NCBI GenBank assembly: GCA_049324875.1
Contig: JBMONC010000049.1
Span: 1-64,000 of the forward strand
Length of the DNA: 64,000 nucleotides
DNA from: JAWLHU01 sp049324875
GTDB taxonomy: Bacteria; Bacillota; Sulfobacillia; Symbiobacteriales; Symbiobacteriaceae
Reading direction: 5' to 3'
Shown here: positions 57,183-64,000 of the stretch, one piece after another
Position numbering within the stretch: position 1 is the stretch's first letter
Layout of the letters: each line of letters starts with the position of its first letter
Program-made: the position numbers and the translations under genes
The notes under the pieces: model-generated
Told to the model about the DNA's origin: nothing
The model's input: only the letters and a program-made list of their open reading frames with translations
Database searches by the model: none

Positions 57183-58316
57183 TTAGGCCCCTGCCATGGG
57201 CGAGGTGTGCGCTGCCAGATCCCGCCGGAGCCGTTCGGCGATGTGGCTGATCACGGCCAGCAGGTCGGCGCAGTGGACGCTGGGGTTGGCGAAGCCGTTG
57301 GCGTGGCTGAACCGGTGGGGCATGTAGCCCCCGCCGCAGACCGCGTAGACCGGACAGCTCCGGCACTGGAGGGGCAGCAGCTCCTGGTTGCGCACGCAGA
57401 GGTCGAAGAGCGGGTTCTCGTACAGCTCCTCGATCTCACTGGTGGCCACGTTCAGCCCCAGCTGGGTCATGCCGTTGCCGCATGTCCGGATCACATCCAG
57501 CGGCTCGATGGAGCCGTCGGTCTCCACCACCACCATCTCCAGCGGGTGCGGCCCCAGGGCATCCAGCTGGTGGCGGCCGGTCAGCAGGGACTGCATGACG
57601 GTCTCAAACCAGCGGATGTGGATCCGGGGGTCGCCCGCCTCATACCATGCATCGAAGAGTTCGATGTAGTACCGGGCCAGAGCGCCCGCCGGCCAGGGCG
57701 GCAGCAGGTCATGGTGGTAGTCGGGCCAGAGGAAGTCCATCCAGGTGATGCCCAGCTGGAGGAAGTGGCGGTAGATCTCCACCCCCGGAAACTCCGGGTT
57801 GGCCACCACCAGCACCCCCCAGCCCGGCGCCGCCGGGCCGAGTCCGGCCATCAGCTCGATCGCCTGCCGGACACGGGCGTAGCTCCCCCGTCCGGCGTGG
57901 TCCACCCGGTAGCGGTCATGCTGCTCGGGCGGGCCGTCCATCGAGATGCCGATGGTGGCCCCGTGGGCCTTGAAGAGCTCGACCGTCTCCCGGTCCAGCA
58001 GGGTGGCGTTGGTCTGCATCCCGATCTCCACCCGAACGCCCTCGGGCGCCCGCCGGCGGGCCTCGGTCAGGAACCAGCCGATCCACTCCTTGCCGGCCAG
58101 CATCGGCTCGCCGCCGTGCAGGACCAACTTCAGGCCGCTCACCCCCTGGCGCCGGGCGTACCCGTAGATCCGCTCCAGGGTCTGGAGCGCCACCTCCCGG
58201 GCCATCACCTTCGGCCGCTTCAGGAAGGTGGTATCACCCATGTTGAACATGTAGCAGTAGCTACAGTTAAGATTGCAGAGGGCGGCGATCTTGATGATGA
58301 AGTTGTTGGCGGCCAC
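57183..58316 (-). CDS. Radical SAM/SPASM peptide maturase (FxsB/cyclophane-type)
   Basis: 377 aa from GTG 58316, six bases after GAGGTG (GTG 58325 is possible). The 4Fe-4S/SAM motif is CNLNCSYCY (CxxxCxxC), followed by LVLHGGEPMLAG. The C-terminal SPASM part has cysteines in CGNGM, CVRN, CRSCPVYAVCGGGY, then HRFSHANGFANPSVHC, typical of RiPP maturases such as FxsB and the three-residue cyclophane formers. It should crosslink side chains of the precursor encoded 44 bp upstream. A leader-binding RRE domain is not evident. No protease or transporter gene lies alongside. Confidence 0.88.
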   Translation of the reverse strand: MAANNFIIKIAALCNLNCSYCYMFNMGDTTFLKRPKVMAREVALQTLERIYGYARRQGVSGLKLVLHGGEPMLAGKEWIGWFLTEARRRAPEGVRVEIGMQTNATLLDRETVELFKAHGATIGISMDGPPEQHDRYRVDHAGRGSYARVRQAIELMAGLGPAAPGWGVLVVANPEFPGVEIYRHFLQLGITWMDFLWPDYHHDLLPPWPAGALARYYIELFDAWYEAGDPRIHIRWFETVMQSLLTGRHQLDALGPHPLEMVVVETDGSIEPLDVIRTCGNGMTQLGLNVATSEIEELYENPLFDLCVRNQELLPLQCRSCPVYAVCGGGYMPHRFSHANGFANPSVHCADLLAVISHIAERLRRDLAAHTSPMAGA

Positions 58317-58360
58317 GCGCGACACCTCGCTTCCGGTCAGGGTTGGGGAGCCGGCGGGGC

Positions 58361-58555
58361 CTAGAAGCTCAGGCTGAAGTCGAGGCTGAAGCGGGCCATC
58401 GCCCCGACCTCGCCGGCCTTCTTGGCATCCAGGAGCATCTCCTTGATGATCGGGTTGAGCCGCTCCAGGTCCTCGAGCCGGGCCACCGCCATCTTGATCT
58501 CCTTCGGGGCCTTCTCGATCTGGATCGGCTGCTTCGGAGACAGACGCTTCGGCAT
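58361..58555 (-). CDS. RiPP precursor peptide with repeated Phe-Ser-Leu tail
   Basis: 64 aa; ATG 58555 is nine bases after GGGAGG (the ATG at 58564 overlaps that site). The leader is charged (IQIEKAPKEIKMAVARLEDL) and the C-terminus is the core: ARFSLDFSLSF, with Phe-Ser-Leu twice and a final Phe. Radical-SAM cyclophane enzymes link an aromatic ring to a residue two positions on, so FSL units fit. The gene immediately precedes the maturase on the same strand. Confidence 0.75.
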   Translation of the reverse strand: MPKRLSPKQPIQIEKAPKEIKMAVARLEDLERLNPIIKEMLLDAKKAGEVGAMARFSLDFSLSF

Positions 58556-58730
58556 GGTACTCATCCTCCCTACCGTGGTTTGGGCGATTCGCCCGCCTCC
58601 TATCTTCGCACCGGTGGATTCCCAACCCTTGGAATCTTTGGGGTTTCACCCGGGGGCGCAGGGCAGGAGTCGCCACCGCAGGGGCGAATCTTTTTTCTGA
58701 TTGGACGCGTCGGACAGGGGGAGTCAGGCG

Positions 58731-61277
58731 ATGTCGGGTGAGCGCGGGGCTGCGGCGGGCAGCCGCGCCGGCAACCTGCCGGCGCCGATCAGCACCTTCA
58801 TCGGCCGTCAGCAGGAGATGGCCACCGTGCAACAGATGCTCAACGCCCACCGGCTGGTCACGCTGGTGGGCTCCGGCGGCATGGGCAAGACCCGGCTGGC
58901 GATCGAGGCCTGCCGGCCCCTGGTGGGCCAGTGGGCGGACGGCATCTGGCTGGTGGAGCTGGCGGCGGTTACCGACCCGGCCCGGATCACGCAGGTGGCG
59001 ACCGGGGCGCTCGGGCTCCCGGAGACGGCGCCCGGCGAGGGCTTTGCGGCGCTCCTCCACCACCTGCGGCACCGCCGGGCCCTGCTGCTCCTGGACAACT
59101 GTGAGCACCTGCTGGAGGCCTGCGCCGGCTTCGCCCTCGATCTGCTGCAGGGCTGCCCTCACCTGCGGATCCTGGCCACCAGCCGGGCCGCTCTCGGGGT
59201 GCCGGGTGAAGCGCTCTGCCGGGTGGAGACGCTCCCCCTGCCGAAGCGGGCCGACCTCCCGACCCTCTCGCCGGAGGAGATCCTGAGCTTTGACGCCGTG
59301 CAGCTGCTGGTGGAGCGGATCCGTGCCATCCGGCCCAGCTTCCGTCTCGATCCGGAGAGCGCCCGGACGCTGGCCGAGATCTGCATCCGGCTGGATGGGG
59401 TCCCGCTGGCGCTGGAGCTGGCGGCGGCCCGCACCAAGCTGCTCAGCCCCGAGCAGATCGCCCTGCGGCTGGACGACCGGCTTCACCTGCTGACCGATGG
59501 TTCCCGCACGGCCCTCCCCCGGCAGCAGACGCTGAAGGCCTTGCTGGACTGGAGCTTCGACCTGCTGCCGCCCACCGAGCAGGCGCTCTTCCGGCGGCTG
59601 GCCGTCTTCCAGGGCGACTGGAGCCTGGAGGCGGTGGAGGCGGTCGCCGGGGACGGGGAGGGCGGATCGCTGATCGACCTGCTGGGCAGGCTGGTGGACC
59701 ATTCGCTGGTCAACACCCGGGAGGTGGACGGGTCGATCCGGTACTCGATGCTGGAGACGATCCGCGAGTACGCCCTGGTCAAACTGGAGGAGTCGGGTGA
59801 GCAGGCGCCCGTCCGGAAGCGCCACCTGGACTGGCTGCTCCGGCTGGTGGAGGGGCCGGCCGCCGCCATGACCAGCGCCGAGCGCTGGCGGGTGCTGGGG
59901 AGGGAGCTGGAGAACATCCGGGCGGCGATGGCCTGGGCCCTGGGCCCCGGGGAGGATCCGGGGGCGGCGGCGCGGCTCTTCACCGCTGTTCTGGAGTTCT
60001 GGCACGCCGGGGTCCTGGAGGGCGAGCGCTGGTTGAAGGCGATCCTGGCGAAGAGCTACCGCCTTCCCCCCGAGCTTCTGGTTCGCCTCCTGTTGGATGG
60101 GGCCCGCATGTCGCTCTGGCAGCGGGATATGCCCGGTCTGGAAGGGCTGGCGCAGCGGGCGCTGGAGATCAGCCGGCAGACAGGGAACACCGAGGGGGCG
60201 GTGGAGGCCCGCGGGAAGCTCGCGATCGCCGCGCTGATGAAGGGCGAGTACCCGCGCGGGGAGGCGCTGGCGCAGGCTGTCCTGCAGGAGGCCCGGGAGA
60301 TCGGGGATACCGAGCTGGAGGGCCAGCTGCTCAACCAGCTGGGCCGTACGAAGCTGGTCGGCGGGCAGTGGGAGGAGGCTGAAGCCATCCTGCGCCAGGC
60401 GGCGGCCGTCAACCAGGCGGGCGGCTTCCTGATGATCCTGGACGGGGTGCTGCACAACCTGGGCTGGCTCCGCCTGCGCCAGCGCCGCCTCGCCGAGGCG
60501 GAGGCGCTCCAGCGGGAGCGGCGGCAGCTGCTGGAGGGGATGCAGCTGGGGCTGAACCCCCGGTTTGTGGAACAGGAGGCCCGGATCAGCTACCTGCGGG
60601 GGGAGTACCGGCAGGCGGTGGCCCTCTGCCAGGAGGCGCTGGCCCTGATGACCTCCGGCCAGTCGAGCCAGAACCAGCAGAGCGTCGAGGTGCTGATGGC
60701 CCTCGCCTATCTGCGGCTGGGCCACCTTCCGGAGGCGGTGGCGCTGCTGGAGGGGGCGGTGGGGCGGGTGGCGCGCCAGGGGTGGCCGCGGGGCTACCTG
60801 CCGGCAGCGGAGTGCGCCCTGCTGGCCGAGGCCCGCCGGGAGTGGCTGAGGGCCGCCTTCCTGACGGGGGCCTCCCCCGAGGTGGCCGACCTCTACTGGG
60901 GTGCCGAGGGGGAGCTGGAGGCAGCCCAGCCCGCCCTGCGGGCGGCGCTTGGGGAGGAGCGGTACACAGCGGCCCTCCGGGCGGGCCGGAGCGCCCCCCT
61001 GGAGCGGGTGGTGGCGGTCTGCCTGGGGCAGGCGGAGGTGGCCCTGCCGGATGCGCCGAAACCGCCGCCGGAGCCTGCGCTGCCGGACGGGCTGACCAGC
61101 CGGGAGGTGGAGGTGATCTCCCTGGCTGCCCAGGGGCTGAGCGACCGGGAGATCGCGGCCCGGCTCTTCATCTCGCCCCGGACGGTGGAGACCCACCTGC
61201 GGAACATCTACAACAAGGTCGGGGTAAGCAAGCGGGCCGCCCTGGTGGCCTACGCCCTGCGGCACGGACTGGCATAA
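58731..61277 (+). CDS. Large ATPase regulator with LuxR DNA-binding domain
   Basis: 848 aa from ATG 58731, after GGGGGAG (TTG 58701 upstream is weaker). The N-terminal NTPase part has FIGRQQEMATVQQML and Walker A LVGSGGMGKTRLAIEA, then LLLLDNCEHLLEAC (Walker B) and LATSRAALGVPGE. A long helical, TPR-like middle follows. The C-terminus is a LuxR-type helix-turn-helix: LTSREVEVISLAAQGLSDRE then IAARLFISPRTVETHLRNIY. This plan is that of signal-sensing ATPase activators. It is divergent from the RiPP pair and could control it; a 175-bp region separates them. Confidence 0.88.
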   Translation: MSGERGAAAGSRAGNLPAPISTFIGRQQEMATVQQMLNAHRLVTLVGSGGMGKTRLAIEACRPLVGQWADGIWLVELAAVTDPARITQVATGALGLPETAPGEGFAALLHHLRHRRALLLLDNCEHLLEACAGFALDLLQGCPHLRILATSRAALGVPGEALCRVETLPLPKRADLPTLSPEEILSFDAVQLLVERIRAIRPSFRLDPESARTLAEICIRLDGVPLALELAAARTKLLSPEQIALRLDDRLHLLTDGSRTALPRQQTLKALLDWSFDLLPPTEQALFRRLAVFQGDWSLEAVEAVAGDGEGGSLIDLLGRLVDHSLVNTREVDGSIRYSMLETIREYALVKLEESGEQAPVRKRHLDWLLRLVEGPAAAMTSAERWRVLGRELENIRAAMAWALGPGEDPGAAARLFTAVLEFWHAGVLEGERWLKAILAKSYRLPPELLVRLLLDGARMSLWQRDMPGLEGLAQRALEISRQTGNTEGAVEARGKLAIAALMKGEYPRGEALAQAVLQEAREIGDTELEGQLLNQLGRTKLVGGQWEEAEAILRQAAAVNQAGGFLMILDGVLHNLGWLRLRQRRLAEAEALQRERRQLLEGMQLGLNPRFVEQEARISYLRGEYRQAVALCQEALALMTSGQSSQNQQSVEVLMALAYLRLGHLPEAVALLEGAVGRVARQGWPRGYLPAAECALLAEARREWLRAAFLTGASPEVADLYWGAEGELEAAQPALRAALGEERYTAALRAGRSAPLERVVAVCLGQAEVALPDAPKPPPEPALPDGLTSREVEVISLAAQGLSDREIAARLFISPRTVETHLRNIYNKVGVSKRAALVAYALRHGLA

Positions 61278-61281
61278 GCGA

Positions 61282-61322
61282 GGAAGGCGGTACACCCGGG
61301 TGGTGCACCGCCTTCCGGTTTT
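61282..61322. terminator. Terminator between the LuxR regulator and mutS2
   Basis: GGAAGGCGGT / ACCGCCTTCC perfect 10-bp stem with an inner loop and TTTTCG after it. Convergent genes. Confidence 0.8.
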
Positions 61323-61325
61323 CGT

Positions 61326-63710
61326 TCAATCCTGCAGCCTCGCCACGGTGACCCCGTCGCCGCCCTCGCCCACCCCGCCGAGGCGGTGGGAGGCGACCCG
61401 GCGGTCGGCCTTCAGCTGGTCGGTGATCGCCTTGCGCAGGGCGCCCGTCCCCTTGCCGTGGATGATCCGCACCTGCGGCAGCCCCGCCAGCACGGCGTCG
61501 TCCAGGTACTTGTCGACCTTCTCCAGCGCCTCCTCCACCGTCAGGCCCCGCAGATCCACCTCGGTGGAGATCTCCTGGGCCTTGGCGGCGCCGATCGACC
61601 TGGGCCGGGCCTTCTGGGGGACCAGCCCCCTCGCCTTCGGCTCCGGCTGGGGCTCCTCGACCCGCTCCAGGTCCTCCAGCGAGACGGTCACCTTCAGGAT
61701 GCCCGCCTGGACCAGCAGGTGGCCGCCGGCGTCGGGCTCGGAGAGCACGTAGCCGGTGATATCCCGGGAGACGATCCGCACCGGGTCGCCGGGCTTCAGC
61801 CCCTTGGGCGCCTCGCCGGTCCGGCGGGCCTGCCGCTCGGTCTCGGCCGGCTCCACCGCCTCCCGGGCTTTGGAGAGCCGGCCCCGGGCCGACTGGATCG
61901 CCTGCATCCGCTCGGCCTCCCGCTGCTCCCGCAGCGCCTGCTTCAGCTCCTCGATCACCGCCTCCGCCTCCCGGCGGGCGGTGGCCAGGATCTGCTGCGC
62001 CTGCGCCCGGGCCTTCTCCAGCGCATCGGCCGCCTTCTGCCGGGCCTCGCCGTAGCGGCGCTCGTACTCGTCCCGCATCCGCTGCGCCTCGGTGCGCAGC
62101 CGGGCCGCCTCCTCCCGCTCCTTCTCCAGCTGGGCCCGGGTGGCGTGAATCCCCTGGATCAGGTCCTCCACCCGCTCCTGCTCCTTGGTCAGGAACTGGC
62201 GGGCCCGGTCGACGATCAGGGGCGAGAGCCCCAGCCGGCGGGAGATCTCAAAGGCGTTGGAGGAGCCCGGCACCCCGATCAGCAGCTTGTAGGTGGGCTG
62301 CAGCGTCTCCACGTCGAACTCCACCGAGGCGTTCTCCACCCGGGGGCGGGTGTAGGCGAAGGTCTTCAGCTCCGAGTAGTGGGTGGTGGCCACCGTCTTC
62401 GCCCCACGGGCGTGCAGGTGCTCCAGGATCGACATCGCCAGGGCGGCGCCCTCGGTGGGGTCGGTGCCGGCGCCCAGCTCGTCCAGCATCACCAGGGCCC
62501 GGCCCTCCAGGGCGTCCAGGATCCGGATGATGTTGGTCATGTGGCCGGAGAAGGTGGAGAGCGACTGCTCGATCGACTGCTCATCCCCCACGTCCACGAA
62601 GACCTGGTCAAAGATGCCGACCCGGGTGCCGTAGCCGGCGGGCAGGTGGAGCCCCGACTGGGCCATCAGCACGAAGAGGCCCATGGTCTTCAGCGTCACC
62701 GTCTTGCCGCCGGTGTTAGGGCCGGTGATCACCAGGGTGTCGAAGGTGAGGCCGATGTGGACCTCGGTGGGCACCACGTTCCCCTTCAGCAGCGGGTGGC
62801 GCCCCTTGCGAATCTCCAGCATCGGCTCCCGCTCCAGCTCCGGCTCGACGCAGTCCAGGTCCAGCGAGAGCTTCCCCTTGGCGGAGGCAAAGTCGATCTG
62901 CGCCACCGCCTGAAGGGTGTCGATCATCGCATCGGCCTCGTGGGCCAGCAGGGAGGTGAGCCGGGTGAGGATGCGGGCGACCTCCTCCCGCTCCTTCAGC
63001 GCCAGCTCCTTGATCTGGTTGTTCATCTCCACCACCGCCATCGGCTCGATGAACAGGGTGGAGCCGGAGCCGGACTGGTCGTGGACGATGCCCGGCACCT
63101 GGGCCCGGTGCTCGATCTTGACCGGGACCACGAAACGGTTGTCCCGGATGGTGACCAGCGTCTCCTGCAGGTACTTGGAGGCCGGTCCCCGGACGAAGGA
63201 GTCCATCTTCTCCTTGATCCGGCTGGAGAGGACCCGCATCCCCCGGCGGATCTCGTGGAGCGCCGGGCTGGCGTCATCCCGCACCTCGCCGTGATCGTCG
63301 ATCGCCCGGCGGATCTCCGCCTCCAGGGTGTTGAAGGTCCCGATCATGTTGGCCAGCGCCCCGAGGATCGGGGCGTCGTCCCGGTTCTCCAGCAGGAACT
63401 TCTTCAGGCGGCGGGCGCTGGCGGCGGTGTCGGCCACATCCAGCAGGTCGACCGCCTCCAGCATCCCCCCGCGGATCGCCCGCTGCACATGGGGGCGCAG
63501 GTCGTGCAGCCCCCCCAGCGGGATGGAGCGACCGCCCATATACAGCCGGCGGGCATCGCTGGTCTCCGCCTGCCGGTGCTTGACCTCCAGGTAATCGGTG
63601 GACGGGGTCAGCCCCTCCACGATCTCCTTGGCCATGCTGGTGGCGGTCCGCTCCGCCAGCATCTGTTTAATCTTGGCGAACTCCAGGGTCCGCAGTGCAC
63701 GTTCGTCCAT
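61326..63710 (-). CDS. mutS2: MutS2 (ATPase/endonuclease, Smr domain)
   Basis: 794 aa from ATG 63710, after AGGAGAGCCT. The MutS-like core has NMIGTFNTLE-like helices, the Walker A VITGPNTGGKTVTLKTMG and MLDELGAGTDPTEGAALAM (Walker B). A coiled coil (about 520-610, KEREEAARLRTEAQRMRDEY) is followed by the C-terminal Smr domain with EVDLRGLTVEEALEKVDKYL and IIHGKGTGALRKAI. MutS2 acts on recombination intermediates and on collided ribosomes in Firmicutes. Length and order are usual. Confidence 0.95.
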   Translation of the reverse strand: MDERALRTLEFAKIKQMLAERTATSMAKEIVEGLTPSTDYLEVKHRQAETSDARRLYMGGRSIPLGGLHDLRPHVQRAIRGGMLEAVDLLDVADTAASARRLKKFLLENRDDAPILGALANMIGTFNTLEAEIRRAIDDHGEVRDDASPALHEIRRGMRVLSSRIKEKMDSFVRGPASKYLQETLVTIRDNRFVVPVKIEHRAQVPGIVHDQSGSGSTLFIEPMAVVEMNNQIKELALKEREEVARILTRLTSLLAHEADAMIDTLQAVAQIDFASAKGKLSLDLDCVEPELEREPMLEIRKGRHPLLKGNVVPTEVHIGLTFDTLVITGPNTGGKTVTLKTMGLFVLMAQSGLHLPAGYGTRVGIFDQVFVDVGDEQSIEQSLSTFSGHMTNIIRILDALEGRALVMLDELGAGTDPTEGAALAMSILEHLHARGAKTVATTHYSELKTFAYTRPRVENASVEFDVETLQPTYKLLIGVPGSSNAFEISRRLGLSPLIVDRARQFLTKEQERVEDLIQGIHATRAQLEKEREEAARLRTEAQRMRDEYERRYGEARQKAADALEKARAQAQQILATARREAEAVIEELKQALREQREAERMQAIQSARGRLSKAREAVEPAETERQARRTGEAPKGLKPGDPVRIVSRDITGYVLSEPDAGGHLLVQAGILKVTVSLEDLERVEEPQPEPKARGLVPQKARPRSIGAAKAQEISTEVDLRGLTVEEALEKVDKYLDDAVLAGLPQVRIIHGKGTGALRKAITDQLKADRRVASHRLGGVGEGGDGVTVARLQD

Positions 63711-63881
63711 AGGCTCTCCTCTCATCGCATAAGCAGGGCCGCCGATCTCCACCGTAGTGGTAGACGTATGAAGCAGAGCTTTGTTCCCTATCAGGAAGGC
63801 GAGGTGATCCCGGTAAAGCGTGGCGGATGGTGGTGGGCGCGCCCTGGCCCCGGGGATCTGGCCCCGCCGCCCCGGTAGACC

Positions 63882-64000
63882 CTAGCCCAGCACGCTCAGG
63901 ATGGCCGGGGCGATGTCGGTCAGCGACCGGATCCGCCCGGCCAGATCCTCGGCGCCCGGCCCCCGGAGGATGGTGGCCACCGGGTTCATGGTATGCGTCT
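63882..64000 (-). CDS. C-terminus of an alkaline phosphatase-superfamily-like protein (partial)
   Basis: The gene enters from the right edge. The last 38 residues include HTMNPVATILRGPGAEDL and end IRSLTDIAPAILSVLG, the usual ending of phosphodiesterase/sulfatase-like enzymes, where THTMNPVATI lies near the metal site. The family beyond that cannot be named from this fragment. Confidence 0.5.
   Translation of the reverse strand, partial: THTMNPVATILRGPGAEDLAGRIRSLTDIAPAILSVLG

Noticed and set aside
57183..61295. A single open frame of 1,370 codons on the - strand
   Set aside because: It joins the real radical-SAM gene to a long antisense frame of the LuxR regulator gene; the part before 58,316 has low-complexity Pro/Gln/Arg sequence and no start signal.
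63768..63878. 36-codon + strand ORF next to mutS2, starting MKQSFVPYQ
   Set aside because: No ribosome binding site, odd Trp/Pro-rich end; kept as unproven.

Overview
The window looks like a chromosome segment of a high-GC, spore-forming Firmicute, most likely Symbiobacterium or a close relative. This is inferred from the very GC-rich coding sequence, AGGAGG-type ribosome binding sites, many GTG/TTG starts, a T-box before tyrS, a YunB sporulation protein, MutS2, and phage proteins resembling the Firmicute regulators CodY and Spo0A. I could not run a database search, so genus and family names rest on recognised motifs.

Positions 1 to about 39,770 are the integrase-proximal part of a prophage. 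Its structural genes and far attachment site must lie left of position 1. From the left it holds a lysis end on the + strand (stalk-domain protein, endolysin, adenine methyltransferase, holin-like protein) and a lower-GC operon (unknown protein plus an XRE/ImmA-type protease). A cargo-like block follows: three related small membrane proteins with a secreted protein, then a TPR protein with a tiny exported peptide. Next comes a 28 kb early region, almost all on the - strand, with translationally coupled genes. It includes orphan DndC, a Spo0A DNA-binding domain, a CodY DNA-binding domain, RuvC, two unusual DNA methyltransferases, a replication initiator with internal iterons, and a RecT/SMC-like ATPase/MBL-nuclease recombination set. 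Last come the lysogeny switch (XRE repressor, operators with the core TATCGC/GCGATA, and a second TPR protein plus exported peptide operon), a lipoprotein and a large serine integrase.

The integrase ends 7-12 bp from a junction where the ATP sulfurylase gene sat breaks off. The prophage therefore sits inside the host sulfate-assimilation operon (leader peptide, MFS transporter, APS reductase, sat). Right of it are host genes: cysK, a MoeB/ThiF pair, a GNAT, a small-peptide/ABC-transporter operon, yunB, a histidine phosphatase, T-box-controlled tyrS, a class A penicillin-binding protein, an HD phosphohydrolase, a radical-SAM RiPP pair, a LuxR-type ATPase regulator and mutS2.

The strongest candidate for an undescribed system is the prophage decision circuit. 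It has two TPR-receptor/exported-prepeptide modules of Rap-Phr or arbitrium type, one carrying the same operator as the phage repressor. The same phage encodes stand-alone DNA-binding domains of the host starvation and sporulation regulators CodY and Spo0A, and its integration site interrupts sulfate assimilation. Other candidates are a cysteine-codon leader peptide, a radical-SAM RiPP with a repeated Phe-Ser-Leu tail, and a methyltransferase with eight internal repeats.
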